A DNA stretch of 64,000 bases from Neckera pumila (Eukaryota; Streptophyta; Bryopsida; Hypnales; Neckeraceae). A program made the translations under genes and the position numbers. Positions 12,471 through 24,264 of the stretch are shown here, piece after piece. Where the stretch lies: NCBI GenBank assembly GCA_963969595.1, contig OZ018408.1, positions 30,690,108-30,754,107 on the forward strand. The letters are read 5' to 3'. Numbering within the stretch: position 1 is the stretch's first letter; the number at the start of each line of letters is the position of its first letter. The notes beneath the pieces are model-generated. The model saw nothing but the letters and a program-made list of their open reading frames with translations, had not been told where the DNA came from and made no database searches.

Positions 12471-14078
12471 ATACATAATTGAAAAACACTGGAGGAATGG
12501 TCAAATTGAAGTTTAGCTAAGAAACAAGAATGCTATTAATATTGACATTTTTCATAATTATAGATTTATAAAATGTTTGGAATGGGCCATAAGCCTGTAA
12601 AACAATCTTGGAGCCTTGTAGTGATAAATAAGAACTCGTTCTACAGTTTTGCATTTTTTGTATTCTTTGCCAATATCCTATGTTTCTAAGCTAGAAAGTA
12701 TTGTACGTAATTGACAAATGCTAGAAGAACAATCAAATTGAAGTTCATATAGGAAACAAGAACTTCTATCCAAGCTATAACTTAGATTTCAACGCCCAAG
12801 CTTCCACCGACTTGTACATGGGACTCTGACGATTTCAATATAGATTGAAATGAAGTTCAAATGGAATTCTACTCAGTTTCAATCAATCCGTAATGACAAG
12901 TGTGAATTTGTGGTAACTATGTCACTTGTGGATTGTTTAAAGAATGAAGATTGACAATTGGAATGCTTAAAAAGTATTTTTCATTTATATGTGGGATAAA
13001 ATACTAGCAAACTCAGAACATAAGCTAAAATAGGTGTAATATTGATTTGTAAATTTTGTAAAGAATAATGAATAACTACAAGTAGGACCGTGGTTGAACT
13101 AGAAAATGCAATCCTATAAGGAGTAATGAGTAATTGCATCTTGGACCTTGGTAGAAATTTTTCAGTGACCTTTCATTGTTGGAATCATTGTCAACCATGA
13201 CCAATGACATGAATTTGAAGTGTATATTGCTTGGATCTAATTGTGCAAATGGAATCAAGATTGAAATACTAATCACAAAAGAAATTTTATATTTTCTCAA
13301 TTGAGAGTTCAGAACCGTTTGATTTGATTGTGACACCAGCATCTACACTATGCAATATTAGTTTGTTTTTTGAAAGTCAATGCTCATTTTTTAGGGTACT
13401 TACCAAACATGCACAATTGACTTAGATGTTCAGAAGTATGTCTTTTCAGTTCTTTTGGTAGTTATAATACCTGCTTAGTGGGAACCAATTTTTAAAGAAT
13501 GTGGACGTATTTTCTTCTTCATTATTGGAACTTGTAGCCAACAGAATATATGCAAGGAACAAAGGATTTTAATTTACACAATAATACTATGTTTTTTTGT
13601 GTTGCTTCAAAATAATGTCCTAATAGGAATCTTCTTCTTTGAGAAGATCGACTCATTTGGAGGTAGCACAAAAAGTTGTAATTCAGAAATGTGGATAGAA
13701 CTTTGTGGCATTCTTTATAACAACACCCACCAATGCAATCCTAATAGGGGCATGGCACATCCAACCTATGTGGTACAAGGTTTGAGCCTAGCCACTGCAA
13801 CTAGAGCAATAGGGGGTCTGAAGACAATGAGCTAAACAAGAGAATGCCACCCAATTAGGGAAGATTGATGATTTTACCTTCACAGCGCAACCCTCCGTTA
13901 CTTTGCAAGTGTCTTTAGGGAGTTGGATACAGATCTTGTGCAAATAGTGGATGTGGAGATGTTGGCATATATGCACTTCTAAAGTGGGAAAGGGCTATGT
14001 ACTCATACCACAATTGAATTGCGTACCACACATGATGGAAGTCTACAATATAGATTGCATGAGCACACAAAGACTGTT
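12471..14078. other. Intergenic, no gene seen
   Basis: AT-rich. A shorter repeated block (TCAAATTGAAGTT) occurs near 12500 and 12735. No supported frame. Confidence 0.4.
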
Positions 14079-14382
14079 CATTAGAGAGAATTCGGGCCCT
14101 CTAAAGGGCCGCAAGTTCCCATGAATTCTCCACAACTTTTGAATAGTCCCCAACTGTTGAAACTGTGCCACTGCAGCAGGGTGACATGGCTGAACTTCAG
14201 CCACATCAGATTTAAAATTTAAAAAAAAAAAAAATCTTAAAATGCAAATTGAAAAAAATTTAATTTAATTTAAAATATATATATATATATATTGGATAGC
14301 CCATACCACTATTCACAACATGGGGACAAATTGGGGAACGAGCCTGAAACGGCCCTTTCTTGGCCCCAAATCCCTTCTAATG
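14079..14382. mobile_element. MITE R4, copy 2
   Basis: It begins CATTAGAGAGAATTCGGGCC and ends GGCCCCAAATCCCTTCTAATG, forming imperfect terminal inverted repeats like those at 27482-27729. It contains a poly-A/T core and an (AT)n run at 14275-14292. Non-coding. Confidence 0.75.
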
Positions 14383-14689
14383 TGAACAGCTATAGAGGTC
14401 ACTAGAAATTCTCACATGGATGAAGTACTCCCAAACGCGCTATGCGTCCCCTTCAATATACTAGGTTATGACAAACCAAAAGAGCGGATTGCAACACTGA
14501 CTTTGTGGGGGAATCCACTCAACATTGGAAAGAAGACAATGAGTAGTGCTTCCAAATCGACTTTGGTAGAGCATTAGAAAGTATAATGTAAGAAAAGGTG
14601 ACACTTAGAGGCTATCAGGGTATCCATTGTAAAGAATCCCTAAAGCAGCTATGGCATCAATTAATACACCACATGATGGCAGTTTCTAT

Positions 14690-16597
14690 AACTTTACTAT
14701 GCAACAACTTGAGGAAGAGTCACAAAATATGAATTCAAGGAAGTTGCCATGTTGGCAGTCACCATGCTTGCAGCTGCCACCAAAGCTGGATAGCATTGCT
14801 TTACTCCAATAACTTTGTAAAGACATAGTCTGATACAATGGCTCGATTGATAACTCAACGGATATAGAATGGATGGTAGAGTGGCATGATTTCATTGGTA
14901 GGTGTTCTTCTGGCAATGAGTATGTTGAACAAGGGTCAAAGAGTGAAGAGTCGCCTGTATCTAGGGATCCATTAAACATTGATGAAGGTGCTCAATGAGA
15001 CCTATTGGGTGAATTGGATATATATGGGGACACAACATATTTAACATGTGTCCCCTTTTGCACTCAATATGATGATTGATATTAGCATTGGAAAGAGACT
15101 ACTTTTGTTGGAGATAGAAGATCTTTGCAAGTCCATGCCCTAGACCAAGACATCTTAGTTCTCAAAGACGCCTAAGTGAAGGTCATTTTTTATTTTTCAT
15201 TTTGGCCGGATGATATGGTGGACCGAATTGTAAACCAAGTCAATGTCTATACAACAAAGGACCATGGGTTGCAAAGGGACAAATGGTGGCCGTTTCTAGG
15301 TAGACACAATAAAGAAGGAGTTGGAGGCCTTCTTTAGTGTGGTGATTCTAATGGGCATCAAATCCCTTCCTACTATTTGAGTATTGGAAGCAAAAATATT
15401 TCTTGCATTGTGATGTGATTTCTAGAGGGAATTGCTTTAAGAACCCACCTCATTGTTTGCATTTTGTGAATAATAAGGAATTAGTAACTGACAAAGTTTA
15501 TCCAAAGTACAATCAAATAAAGAAGGTGTACTGGATATATAGTAGATCACTTTGTGACTCGCTCTTAAGAGATTTGGAACCCAGGTAAGTATGTGGTGGT
15601 TGATAAAATCATGATAGCTTATGAGGGGCTTTTTTCTTCCATTAGATATTACATGAAGGCGAAGCCTACAAAGTATGGATTGAAGATGTGACCCTTGGTA
15701 TGCAATCCATCTTGTTACATTTTCAATTTGATGCTTTATCTTGGTAGCAAGAATGTTTGTGAAAAAGAGGAAGGAAGCAAGTAGTAAACGAGCTTGTTAG
15801 TGGTTTAGATAACTTAAGGCATGTGTGTGTGGTAGATAACTTTTTATTTCATTGGCATTGTTTGAGTTCCTATACCATCAAGGATATAGGCTACAAGGAC
15901 AGTGAAGGCCAAAAGAGTAGGATGCCACCATCATTGTTTATTCATAAGGAAGGGAACACCTCAGAGCACCTTATTTTGGAAAATGCATTGCCAAAGAAGC
16001 ATGGCAACTTGTGCTTGGTATGACTCCAAGTTGTGCTACTTTCTTAGCACATCAACTAATGTTGTTGGATACAACATGTTTGCAATGGAATGAAGGAACA
16101 AAGTTAGGATCTAGTGCCATCCAACCCACATCAAGTGGAATACCAAGTGTACATGCGCATGATAGATGTCAAAGACTAGATGTGGCGTAACTATGTACAC
16201 CATGCAATTCCATAGCTACAAGTGGTATCATAAATATTTTTTTTGTCTTGGATTTGTCTTTCATAAATGGTTGGATTTTGTACAAGCTTGATAAAGAAGG
16301 TCAAAGAATGAAGGCTAGACCTCACCTTGGGTTTCATTTTGTAGTGGCTGAATACCTCATATAGCCTTGGCTGGATGAGCCAATACTTACAAGGGAAAAT
16401 TGCCACTCCTGCCAGGCACTGTTCATTTTAATTCCAAGTTCAGGGTTAGCAAATGAGTTTGTAGAAAGCGTTTAGTGTGTAGAAAGAAGCAATGGTTTCA
16501 ATGTGAGATGTATGGGGATGCAATAATGTATTTGGAAGATTGTTTTATAAAGGTACATACATGCAAGAAGTGGGCTCTGAGGGTGCGTAGGCACTAA
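14690..16597 (+). pseudogene. Decayed piggyBac-type transposase
   Basis: Fragments in all three plus frames line up in order with a piggyBac (DDE_Tnp_1_7) transposase. An N-terminal acidic stretch is near 14870-14990. IVNQVNVYTTKD (about 15223) matches the conserved T/V-N-x-Y block. ELEAFFSVVILMGIKSLP (15315-15368) matches the F-LG--ILMGI--LP block. HCLHFVNN lies near 15455. MKAKPTKYGLK (about 15654) matches the KPTK(W/Y)GIK block. VVDNF (about 15829), a YDSKLCYFLST block (about 16022) and FVLDLSFINGWILYK (about 16243) follow in order. A Cys-rich C-terminus from 16466 (VCRKKQWFQC...CFIKVHTC) ends at TAA 16595-16597. Many stops and frameshifts make it non-functional. No clear terminal repeats were found around it. 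Its end sequences are therefore unknown, and a link to the TTAA elements nearby is inference. The family call is from remembered motifs, not a search. Confidence 0.8.
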
Positions 16598-16956
16598 TCT
16601 TTTTTATTTGTAGGCAAGCTTTATTTTACAGCATTTTTGTCCTAAATTTGCTTCTACCTATAGTAGATAGTTGTAGTGTCGTGTGGTAAGTAAAGAAGAC
16701 AAGCCTAGCTATTACCACCCTGATTTGCAATTTGAATATCTTAGGGCCAATTACAAGAGGGGAACATATGTTTCAAAGGTGTGCGCTTGTTTCACAAATC
16801 AAACCCAAATATAATCATAATTTTCTGATCAAAATTATAATTGTGTGAATTTTTGAATTGTTCAGCTTTGAAATTACAAAACCACCCATAGAGTGGAGTC
16901 ATAAATGCCATATTAACAATCCATAACCATCCTTCTATGTATCTACACTATAAAAT

Positions 16957-17150
16957 ACCCGCGCTTTAGGTGACAAGCCTTGATTTTTCTTGACAGATTT
17001 TAGTGAACATCCATTGCAACAAACATGTGTTTTTTGTCAACAAAAACGTCCAACATAACATCAATGTCAACACAAAAACATGGATTTGTTGCATTGAACG
17101 TCTACTAAAATCCATCAAAAAAATCAAGGCTCGTCACTTAAAACGCAGGT
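16957..17150. mobile_element. Foldback MITE (hairpin of about 194 bp)
   Basis: The left arm (CCGCGCTTTAGGTGACAAGC... from about 16959) pairs with the right arm (...AAGGCTCGTCACTTAAAACG, ending near 17150). The arms are about 80 nt with scattered mismatches and a short loop. Transcribed, it would form a long hairpin. It lies just downstream of the piggyBac relic but does not share TTAA-CCCC ends. Confidence 0.7.
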
Positions 17151-17593
17151 TTCTTATAGACCTATTACGTGTGCTATTAGCACTTAAGTATGGACCAATG
17201 GAAAATTAGCACGTTATCCTTTGTTACATTAATGCTCTAGTTTTGTCAAGAAAGTGAATGGATTTGGATGAGTGTCGTGGCAAAAATGGGGTCAAAAATA
17301 GGATGGTGGAAGTAGGCAGAGGGCAAAAATGGGATTGTCTACCTTAGAGCTAGTTCATGATGCTCCAATTGGTTTCAACCATTCTTTCTAGTTTTGGAGG
17401 TTGAAGACTTAAACCACAACTTCTACAACAACACATTCTTAGTCCCATACTTGAGCGCAGTAGGTAGTTGGATTTTTCTTGGAAATGGATAGATGTGGAG
17501 GCGTAGATTCAGTGCGCACTTTTGGAAGCTCTAATTTTTTAGCAGCACTCTTCTTTTCTATGCAAGGATTCTTTTGTCCTTTCATATAATGCT
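17151..17593. other. Intergenic, no gene seen
   Basis: AT-rich sequence with no recognisable feature, leading into R3 copy 2. Confidence 0.4.
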
Positions 17594-18333
17594 GGGTGAT
17601 TGCATGAAAGACCTTCCGGTTTTGTTCCACTTTGGCTGTTTTCAGCCATTATTTTGGGAGTACTACAAAAATAGAAAAACATTTTAAAAAAATTATGAAA
17701 AATATGAGAAATGTATAGACCTATAAGAAGAAGGTACCCTATGAAGGAAAAGCAAAAAAAAAATCCCTAAATAGGAGAACTAGAAAAGTGCAGAATTGCA
17801 AGAAAATACATACTTTGACATTTTAATTTGTAAAAAATAGGAAAAGTAATTTTAAAAAAAACTGAAAAATATCTTTTGAGAAGACTTCATGGTGAAGAAT
17901 TCCACCAAAAAAATGATCCTAAAACCATCTTCAATGTTCAGAATTGCGTGCACAAGGGAGCCCTCTTTGCATGGACGTAGAGGATATAAAATAAAATATT
18001 TTTTAATGCCCCTTGGTAGAAACATGAGTTCCTACTACGGTAATGGACCATAGAATTTCAGCTCCAAATCATTAAATTTGGGGACTCCTTACGTAGTAAA
18101 AACCCTAAAACTCAAAATGTGACAAATTAGTTTAAATGACTTTTAAATATAAAATGTTTTTTGGAAATTTCTAAAAAATATGAGATATAATGAAACTCAA
18201 AAGAAGAATCTCCAATAGAAATTTCAAGTTCATGTAAGTCATGCTTCAAAAGTTATTGCAAAAAGAAGCTTCAACATTCTTTTTGTGACAATGTTTTAGT
18301 ACTTCCCAATATAGGTCTTTCTTGCAATCACCC
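17594..18333. mobile_element. TIR element R3, copy 2
   Basis: A 740-bp element with a terminal inverted repeat: GGGTGATTGCATGAAAGACC at 17594-17613 and GGTCTTTCTTGCAATCACCC at 18314-18333. The interior is the reverse complement of copy 1 at 1031-1752. No coding capacity. Confidence 0.75.
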
Positions 18334-19385
18334 TGCTCGAAATTTAAAAAAAAAAAAATGATTATAAAAGCTGTGAGTCTATTGGATATCGCTCAAGAAT
18401 TTCTTGTATCTTTATAGGTTCTTCAACTATCACTCTTGGTAGTTATTGGATTTTGTATTGTGGTGCTTTTTGTGGCACTTCTTGTGGATAGCGGAAGTAG
18501 CACTTATTGTGACACACTTCTTGTAGCGGGAATGGGCAATTGCAACTAGGAGACATCATATGTGGTAGCCTTTTCTTGCAAAGTGGGTCAATTTTTCCTA
18601 CAATGCAAGTTGTAGCCAAAGTTCAAAGTCCACGTCTTTGTGGTGGAAGGAGGATGGCATTGACTAAATCTGCAAGTGTGAACTTCCATAAAAATGCGTG
18701 CTACTTTTAAAATTTGAGGTCAAATACTGGCCTGGTGAATTTTGTAGAAATCAATGAATAGCGGCTACCTACTCAAAAAATGTGTAGGTGCCGCGACATG
18801 TTAGATCAAACATTATGATCTCCCATATCCCACACTGAATTGTCCATAAATTTAGCAAGCCACTTTCTCAGAAGGTGTGGCACTATTTTCAACATAAAGT
18901 TTTGTAGATCAACCAAATGGATGAGATATGATGTTTCAAAGATGTCTGTGCTCCTAAATCCTAATTTTGGCCAAAAAGACCTGGGTATCTAAGGGTTATA
19001 TTGTATATTTGATGCAATCCAAATAGTCCTTTTAAATTAATTAATTTTGAAGAAAAATACAAGTTCATTTAGTCTCTAAAACAATTTTCTATTCTTAATG
19101 CCATCTACATCTTGAAAATATTGGGTAAATAGCCACACTTTAAGGCCCAAATGTCCATTTCATTGGACACTTGAAAGCTTGAGTAGGGTCATATGATGTC
19201 AATTTTTAAGAAGTTGTTCTCAAAATTTTGATACAATATGAAAGCATTCACCCCCTTTATGATCAAATGCCCTAGTCAAAAAATATATTGCCCCCCAAAA
19301 AATTTGGTCAATTCAAGCAATTTTAGCATTGTTTATTAAACTCTTCATCTACTTATGAAATTTAACATGTCAATAAAACTAATAT
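18334..19385. other. Intergenic, no gene seen
   Basis: AT-rich; no supported frame or repeat boundary. Confidence 0.4.
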
Positions 19386-19670
19386 CATTAGATGTTTTTC
19401 AGCTCCTTTGAAGGGCTGTGAGTTCCCTGGGCTGCCAGGGTCGGGGGAACAGCCTCGCAACAGTCTGCAGCTGCTGCGTAACGTGGCAGAACGATTGCCA
19501 CGTCACAACAAAAAAAAATTGTTTTTTTTTTCATTTTAGATTTTTCAAAAAAAAGTTTCAAAAAATAAAAAAAATAAATTTGACAACGGACGTTTCCAAT
19601 TTGCCAGGGGAATAGCGTCAGGGGATCAGGCCTAAAAGAGCTCTTTAGTCCCCCCAAATCTCTTCTAATG
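19386..19670. mobile_element. MITE R4, copy 3
   Basis: It starts CATTAG and ends CTTCTAATG, with the same left-part motif (CTTTGAAGGGCTGTGAGTTC) and right-part motif (CCCCAAATCTCTTCTAATG) as other R4 copies. It abuts a TTAA element that begins two bases further on. Confidence 0.7.
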
Positions 19671-19671
19671 C

Positions 19672-20592
19672 TTAATCCCTAAAGGACCAAGGCCTTTTTT
19701 TTACCAAAAACCACTCAACACTTCCATTTCTATAGCACAAAGTAAAAAAAATTGATAATTGTTTTTTTTTGCACATCTAACCATAGGATCTTACACCTAA
19801 CTAGTATAAAAATGTGTTGAAAATTTTTCAAAACTTTTAATTGCACAAATTGCAAGATATTTGCATTTAAAGTAAAAAAAATAAATCTTTTAGCACATTG
19901 TGGGACTAGAATTTTTGACTTTGAACATTTTTAACTTAAATTTTTTGTACTCTAGAGCTTTGAGCTTTAAATATTTATAGTGGAGAATTTAGTTGAGAGT
20001 TGCGGGGGAAAAAAAATCAAAAAGCTTTATTTTCATTCTTTAAAAAACTGTTAAGTAGAAACATGTACAAGATAGAAGGAAAATCTAAAATAGTAATACC
20101 TTTTAGATGGAATTAAAATGAACTAATCCCAGTGGTTAGATTTTTTAAGAAAGCAAATTAAATCATGTAGAACTTTTTTTTGAAAAAATTGCAAAAATTG
20201 CATTCCAAAATGAATCCTACAAGTTATTTTTTCAAGAAGATGCTCTAATTGACCAAAAAACAAGATTGTCCATAAGTTTCTCATAACAAATCCAAATGAA
20301 ACAAATCAAAGCTTTCTCAACAGACAAAAATATAATTTATGAGAAAAAAAATTCAAAAAAAAAATTAAATTTTTTTGTAAATTTTTTATTGTTAGCCCTC
20401 TATTTTGAGCGTATTTGGGAATAACTTTTGTCCTTGGGCACTAATTGAAAAAAAAATTATACTTCCAAGATGCATATCAATTTTTCTATCTTCCAAAAAG
20501 GGTTTCAAAAATCAAGACAAAAATTTAGAGAGTAGGTACTTGCTTGAAATCGCATTTGTCCTCCGAAGGGACAATGGTCCTTTAGGGGTTAA
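19672..20592. mobile_element. TTAA element, type A, 921 bp
   Basis: It begins TTAATCCCTAAAGGACC and ends GGTCCTTTAGGGGTTAA, so the two ends are inverted and flanked by TTAA. It is collinear with the copies at 53780-54715 and, reversed, 42432-43368. No transposase frame is present. The ends and TTAA flanks fit a piggyBac-type MITE. Confidence 0.8.
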
Positions 20593-20743
20593 TACCTCTT
20601 GTGCTGAGTAAGGACCTAGTTGCTTGTCAACCAAGGAAAGATAGTTGTTGATGGGAAACTTCAAACTCAGAGGAAAGGAAATTCTAGATATTCACTCATA
20701 AATAGAGAGGATTCTATTTTTGTAATCTCCAATTTGCTTTAGG

Positions 20744-22100
20744 TTAAACCCCTATACTCCCAAGGCCATTTTTTCATTAAAAAACACACAAAACTATCAA
20801 TTCTATTGCAAGGAGGAAAAATTGTTTTAAATTATTCTTTTTTTGTTCTTTATATGCATATCTATGATTTTGAACTAGACAAATATAAGAGTGTGTGGAA
20901 GAAATTTCAAAAACTTTAACTGTGGAGAATACAAGATATCTGTGTTTAAAGTAAACAAGTTTTTTGCACCTTGTGCAACTTCATTATAAGACTTTGAATT
21001 TCCTTAACCCCTAAAGGACCAAACACCATTTTTTGGCAACATAGCAATTTTGGGCAGCTCACTACAAATGGAAATTTTATTTTTTTCTTTGAAATTTTCA
21101 CATAAGATATGCATGAGGATTAAGTTTAAAACCCAACAGTTTTCATAACTTTTGACTATATGGGTAAGAAGTTATCGCATGATATGTAATTTTCCATGTT
21201 TGACGGACAGCCCGGGCAACTCTAAAAGTTCTTTAATAAATATTTTTTTGAAAAATAAAAATTTGAAATTGGTTGTAAAGATTTATATATACTTGGAAAG
21301 CTCTGAATCAGCCCATTTGGATTAACAAGCCAAAAGTTACGAGGTGTTTAAGTTTGAGGGTAGTTATGGAATCTCTACTCTAAAGTAAACTCTGAAGTCC
21401 TTTATCTAACTCAATTTTCAATATTTAAAAAAAAAACAAAAAACATTGGGTGTAGATTGTTCATTACAACATTACCACCATTGGAATTGGCATTTTTCAA
21501 TTCCATAATTAAATTCTTGACAATTTAGTATTTTGAGTCATTCTCTACCTCTCCCACTTACTAAGTTTTTCCTATATGTTGTACAATTCCAAATGATCTG
21601 AAAATTTTCAAGCATGTAGACAATTTGCCTTTGAAAATGAGTACAAAGAGTAACCACCATTTTGGACATTTTTCATACAAATATGACCTTAAGAAGTGCA
21701 ACTGCCCAGATATTTGCAGTGACAAAAAAAGGATTTTGTCAATTCAAACGCTATTATCTTGCAATCCACACGGTGGAAAAGTCTAAAATTTATTCTACAT
21801 CTTTTTAAATTAGTTTACTACATGATCCTATGGTTATATGTGTTCAAGTTTATTTTTTTTCTAAAATTTGGTACTTGTATTAGAAATGGCAGTTTGGGAG
21901 TAGTTTATTGAAAACATAGTCAAAACATTTAGGAGTTAACTTACATTTTTTCCACTAAATTTTTTTGAATTTCTATTTTTTAATATTAGAGATTGGAATT
22001 GAAAGACTCAGGTATAGAAATTCCAAGATCCACAGCTTGGCTTTCATTTTTTCTAAATTGACATGGTAAGAAGTAGTAGATATAAGATAGAGTAAGAATT
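20744..22100. mobile_element. TTAA element, type A, interrupted host copy
   Basis: It begins TTAAACCCCTATACTCCCAAGG and follows the type A sequence to GACTTTGAATTTCC, where a type B element (21004-21939) is inserted. After that element the sequence resumes as TTAACTTACATTTTTT. In intact type A copies the same point reads GACTTTGAACATTTTTAACT followed by TAAATTTTTT. The right end is diverged and its position is approximate. Confidence 0.6.
21004..21939. mobile_element. TTAA element, type B, 936 bp, nested
   Basis: It begins TTAACCCCTAAAGGACC and ends with the degraded inverted end ACATTTAGGAGTTAA. It is collinear with 45454-46383 and, reversed, 46635-47566. It is inserted at a TTAA inside a type A element. 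Non-coding. Confidence 0.8.
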
Positions 22101-22741
22101 TTTTTTTAATGGAGACTCTTGCAAAATCTTGGGACTTTATCTTAGGTGGCACTTTAAATAGAATTTAACTTTTACTTTTTGTAGAATTAGAAGTTAACTT
22201 TTATTTTTATAGAATTGTAGAAGTTAACTTTTACTTTATTTTATTCTTGTCAATTAGGGTGGGATAGTTAAAGCTTTGAGACTCCCTTGACTTGGCATTT
22301 TTTACCAAGTCGAGTCTTGTAGGTGTTTTGAGAGAGAGATATATTGTTGTTGAAGTTTGTTCAACTATGGTATTTGCCTTTAGTAGTAAAGTTTCACTTT
22401 CTCTTGCATTTATATACTTTCTCCTGCATTTGCACTTGACATTGTTGCATGGTCTTCAAAGTTCTATTTCTACTTTGTCAATTTGATCCTCCTTTCAATT
22501 TTAATAATGATAAAAATTTCAAATTTAGAACATCAATTTCCATAGAAAAGATCCCATTGTACCAACTTTTGAGGATAAAGCATTGCTACTGTAATCTTTT
22601 AGTAATTGTGAAATGTTGACTTTAAAGAAATCACACTTACCAAAATCATAGTTTGTGTATTGTAGAAGATTGAAGGATTTGTGAAGTACCCAGTAATTTG
22701 ATTTCCCTAACCATCTAATTGATGTGCATTTCAAGTGAGAA
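22101..22741. other. Gene-free stretch upstream of the F-box frame
   Basis: AT-rich, with repeated AAGTTAACTTTTA/TTTTATAGAATT motifs at 22160-22240. It may hold the former promoter of the F-box locus. No clear TATA box or start site can be assigned. Confidence 0.35.
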
Positions 22742-24022
22742 ATGATGAAAATACAAGAGAAGAAGAAGCTCAAATCCCACTCTATTGAGGAGATTCTTAG
22801 CAAATCCATGTCTTGCTCAATATGGAAAGATTTACCCCTTGAATTGCTTGAGAATGTGTTGGCTTATCTTCCAACGCATGTACTTTGTCGCTTTCATTTG
22901 GTTTGCAAGGAATGGAATCATCTCATCTCTCAACCAAGCTTTATGGAGCTTTGTGCCCTTCCTCCTCACAAAGCATCCTCAATCTTCATCTCTCCAAAAT
23001 CCAAATACGGAACAATGAAGACATTATTGGCACAGTGGCAAGTACAAGACCCAAAGGAGAAGCATTCCTACAAGTTCTCTAATTCTTTCATCATGGATTC
23101 TTATCTTTCTAGTACTAGGAATAGAGGATTAAGCAACACATGTTGAGATTTGTCATGGTTTAAATACAAATTAGCGGTAGCCGAAGAGCTCAACTACACA
23201 ATGTATTTATCATCGTTGTGGCCAACAATGCCACAAATGCACATTGTTTGCAATCCTGTGAGCAAGAGCTTCCATGAAATTCCGGAATTACCTGGAATTC
23301 AAAAATATATCAACTACGACATTGTAGTTATGTCAGTAGACAATGCAACCAAAAGTTACAAAATTGTAACTTTAGAGATGTATAGGGACAAGACAAAACC
23401 AGGAAACCAAAACCTCTTTCTATATGAGTCCATGACCTCAATGTGGAGGAAAGTTTGTGAAGTACCAAACGCTAGACTTTCTGCCAAATCCAACATCTTC
23501 ATGAAGGGGATTTTCTATACATTGTTTGAGGTTTTGCCTCATACAATTTCCTTTTGGCAGCGGAAATTTTATACAATTGTGTTATATTCATGTAATTTAG
23601 TGACTGGAGCATAGAGCAAAATGAATGTTGACTTTCCTCTTCTTTCAATTGATAAAGAATATCCACAATTGGTAATTAGCTTGGGTCGGCCGTATATGGT
23701 GAAGTTCACCACAAACAAGACACAAATGGTGGGGTTAAGCATTTGGAAGATTGTGCTAGAGACAAAGGAAGTGGTGAAAGTGACGAATATTGAGAATTTA
23801 TGCAAACTCTCCAAACAACCATTTCAACTGAATAAGGTCAAAGAAATGCCATGGCCAGTTGCTATGGGGTGTGAAAATTCAATCATCATTTCGTGCATAG
23901 GAAGACGCCGCGTGAAATTTGACTTGTTGAAAAAACGTTGGCAGAATCTCCCGGGTCATACTTTGGACAAGGGCAGTGGTATTTTGGATTACAGCATTTT
24001 TGCTTCTCTTGTAGACTTTTGA
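22742..24022 (+). pseudogene. F-box protein gene with two in-frame stops
   Basis: One intronless frame of 427 codons from ATG 22742 to TGA 24020-24022. It is interrupted only by TGA at 23144-23146 (codon 135) and TAG at 23612-23614 (codon 291), with no frameshift. An N-terminal F-box is clear at residues 27-70 (WKDLPLELLENVLAYLPTHV, then CRFHLVCKEWNHLI). The rest resembles the kelch/beta-propeller-like C-terminal halves of plant F-box proteins (for example FHEIPELPG), without clear repeats. Intact members bring substrates to SCF ubiquitin ligases through Skp1. Both stops are explainable as C-to-T changes (CGA to TGA, CAG to TAG). It is most likely a recent pseudogene. An N-terminal peptide of 134 residues with a complete F-box could still be made. 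Confidence 0.8.
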
Positions 24023-24264
24023 AACTGTGGCTATTAGCTTCATTGTTGTTGTCAATATAATTTGCATTTAAGTGCTATTTAAAATGCAATTGTTGACTTA
24101 AGATGGGATTCAAGTTATTTTTTGTATAAACATTGGCTACTTGAGCTTGGCCCTTTTGTTGCTCCATTGTATACATCATAGTCTAAAATTAGTCTTGCAC
24201 TCAATTTGCCATAGTGCAAAATTGGGATAGTGTGAATTATTAGTTTTTTACTAATTATTACAAC

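Noticed and set aside
23144..23614. Stop-codon readthrough or RNA editing of the F-box frame
   Set aside because: The bases after the stops show no known readthrough context, and the U-to-C editing known in some plants acts in organelles. Decay by C-to-T change is simpler.
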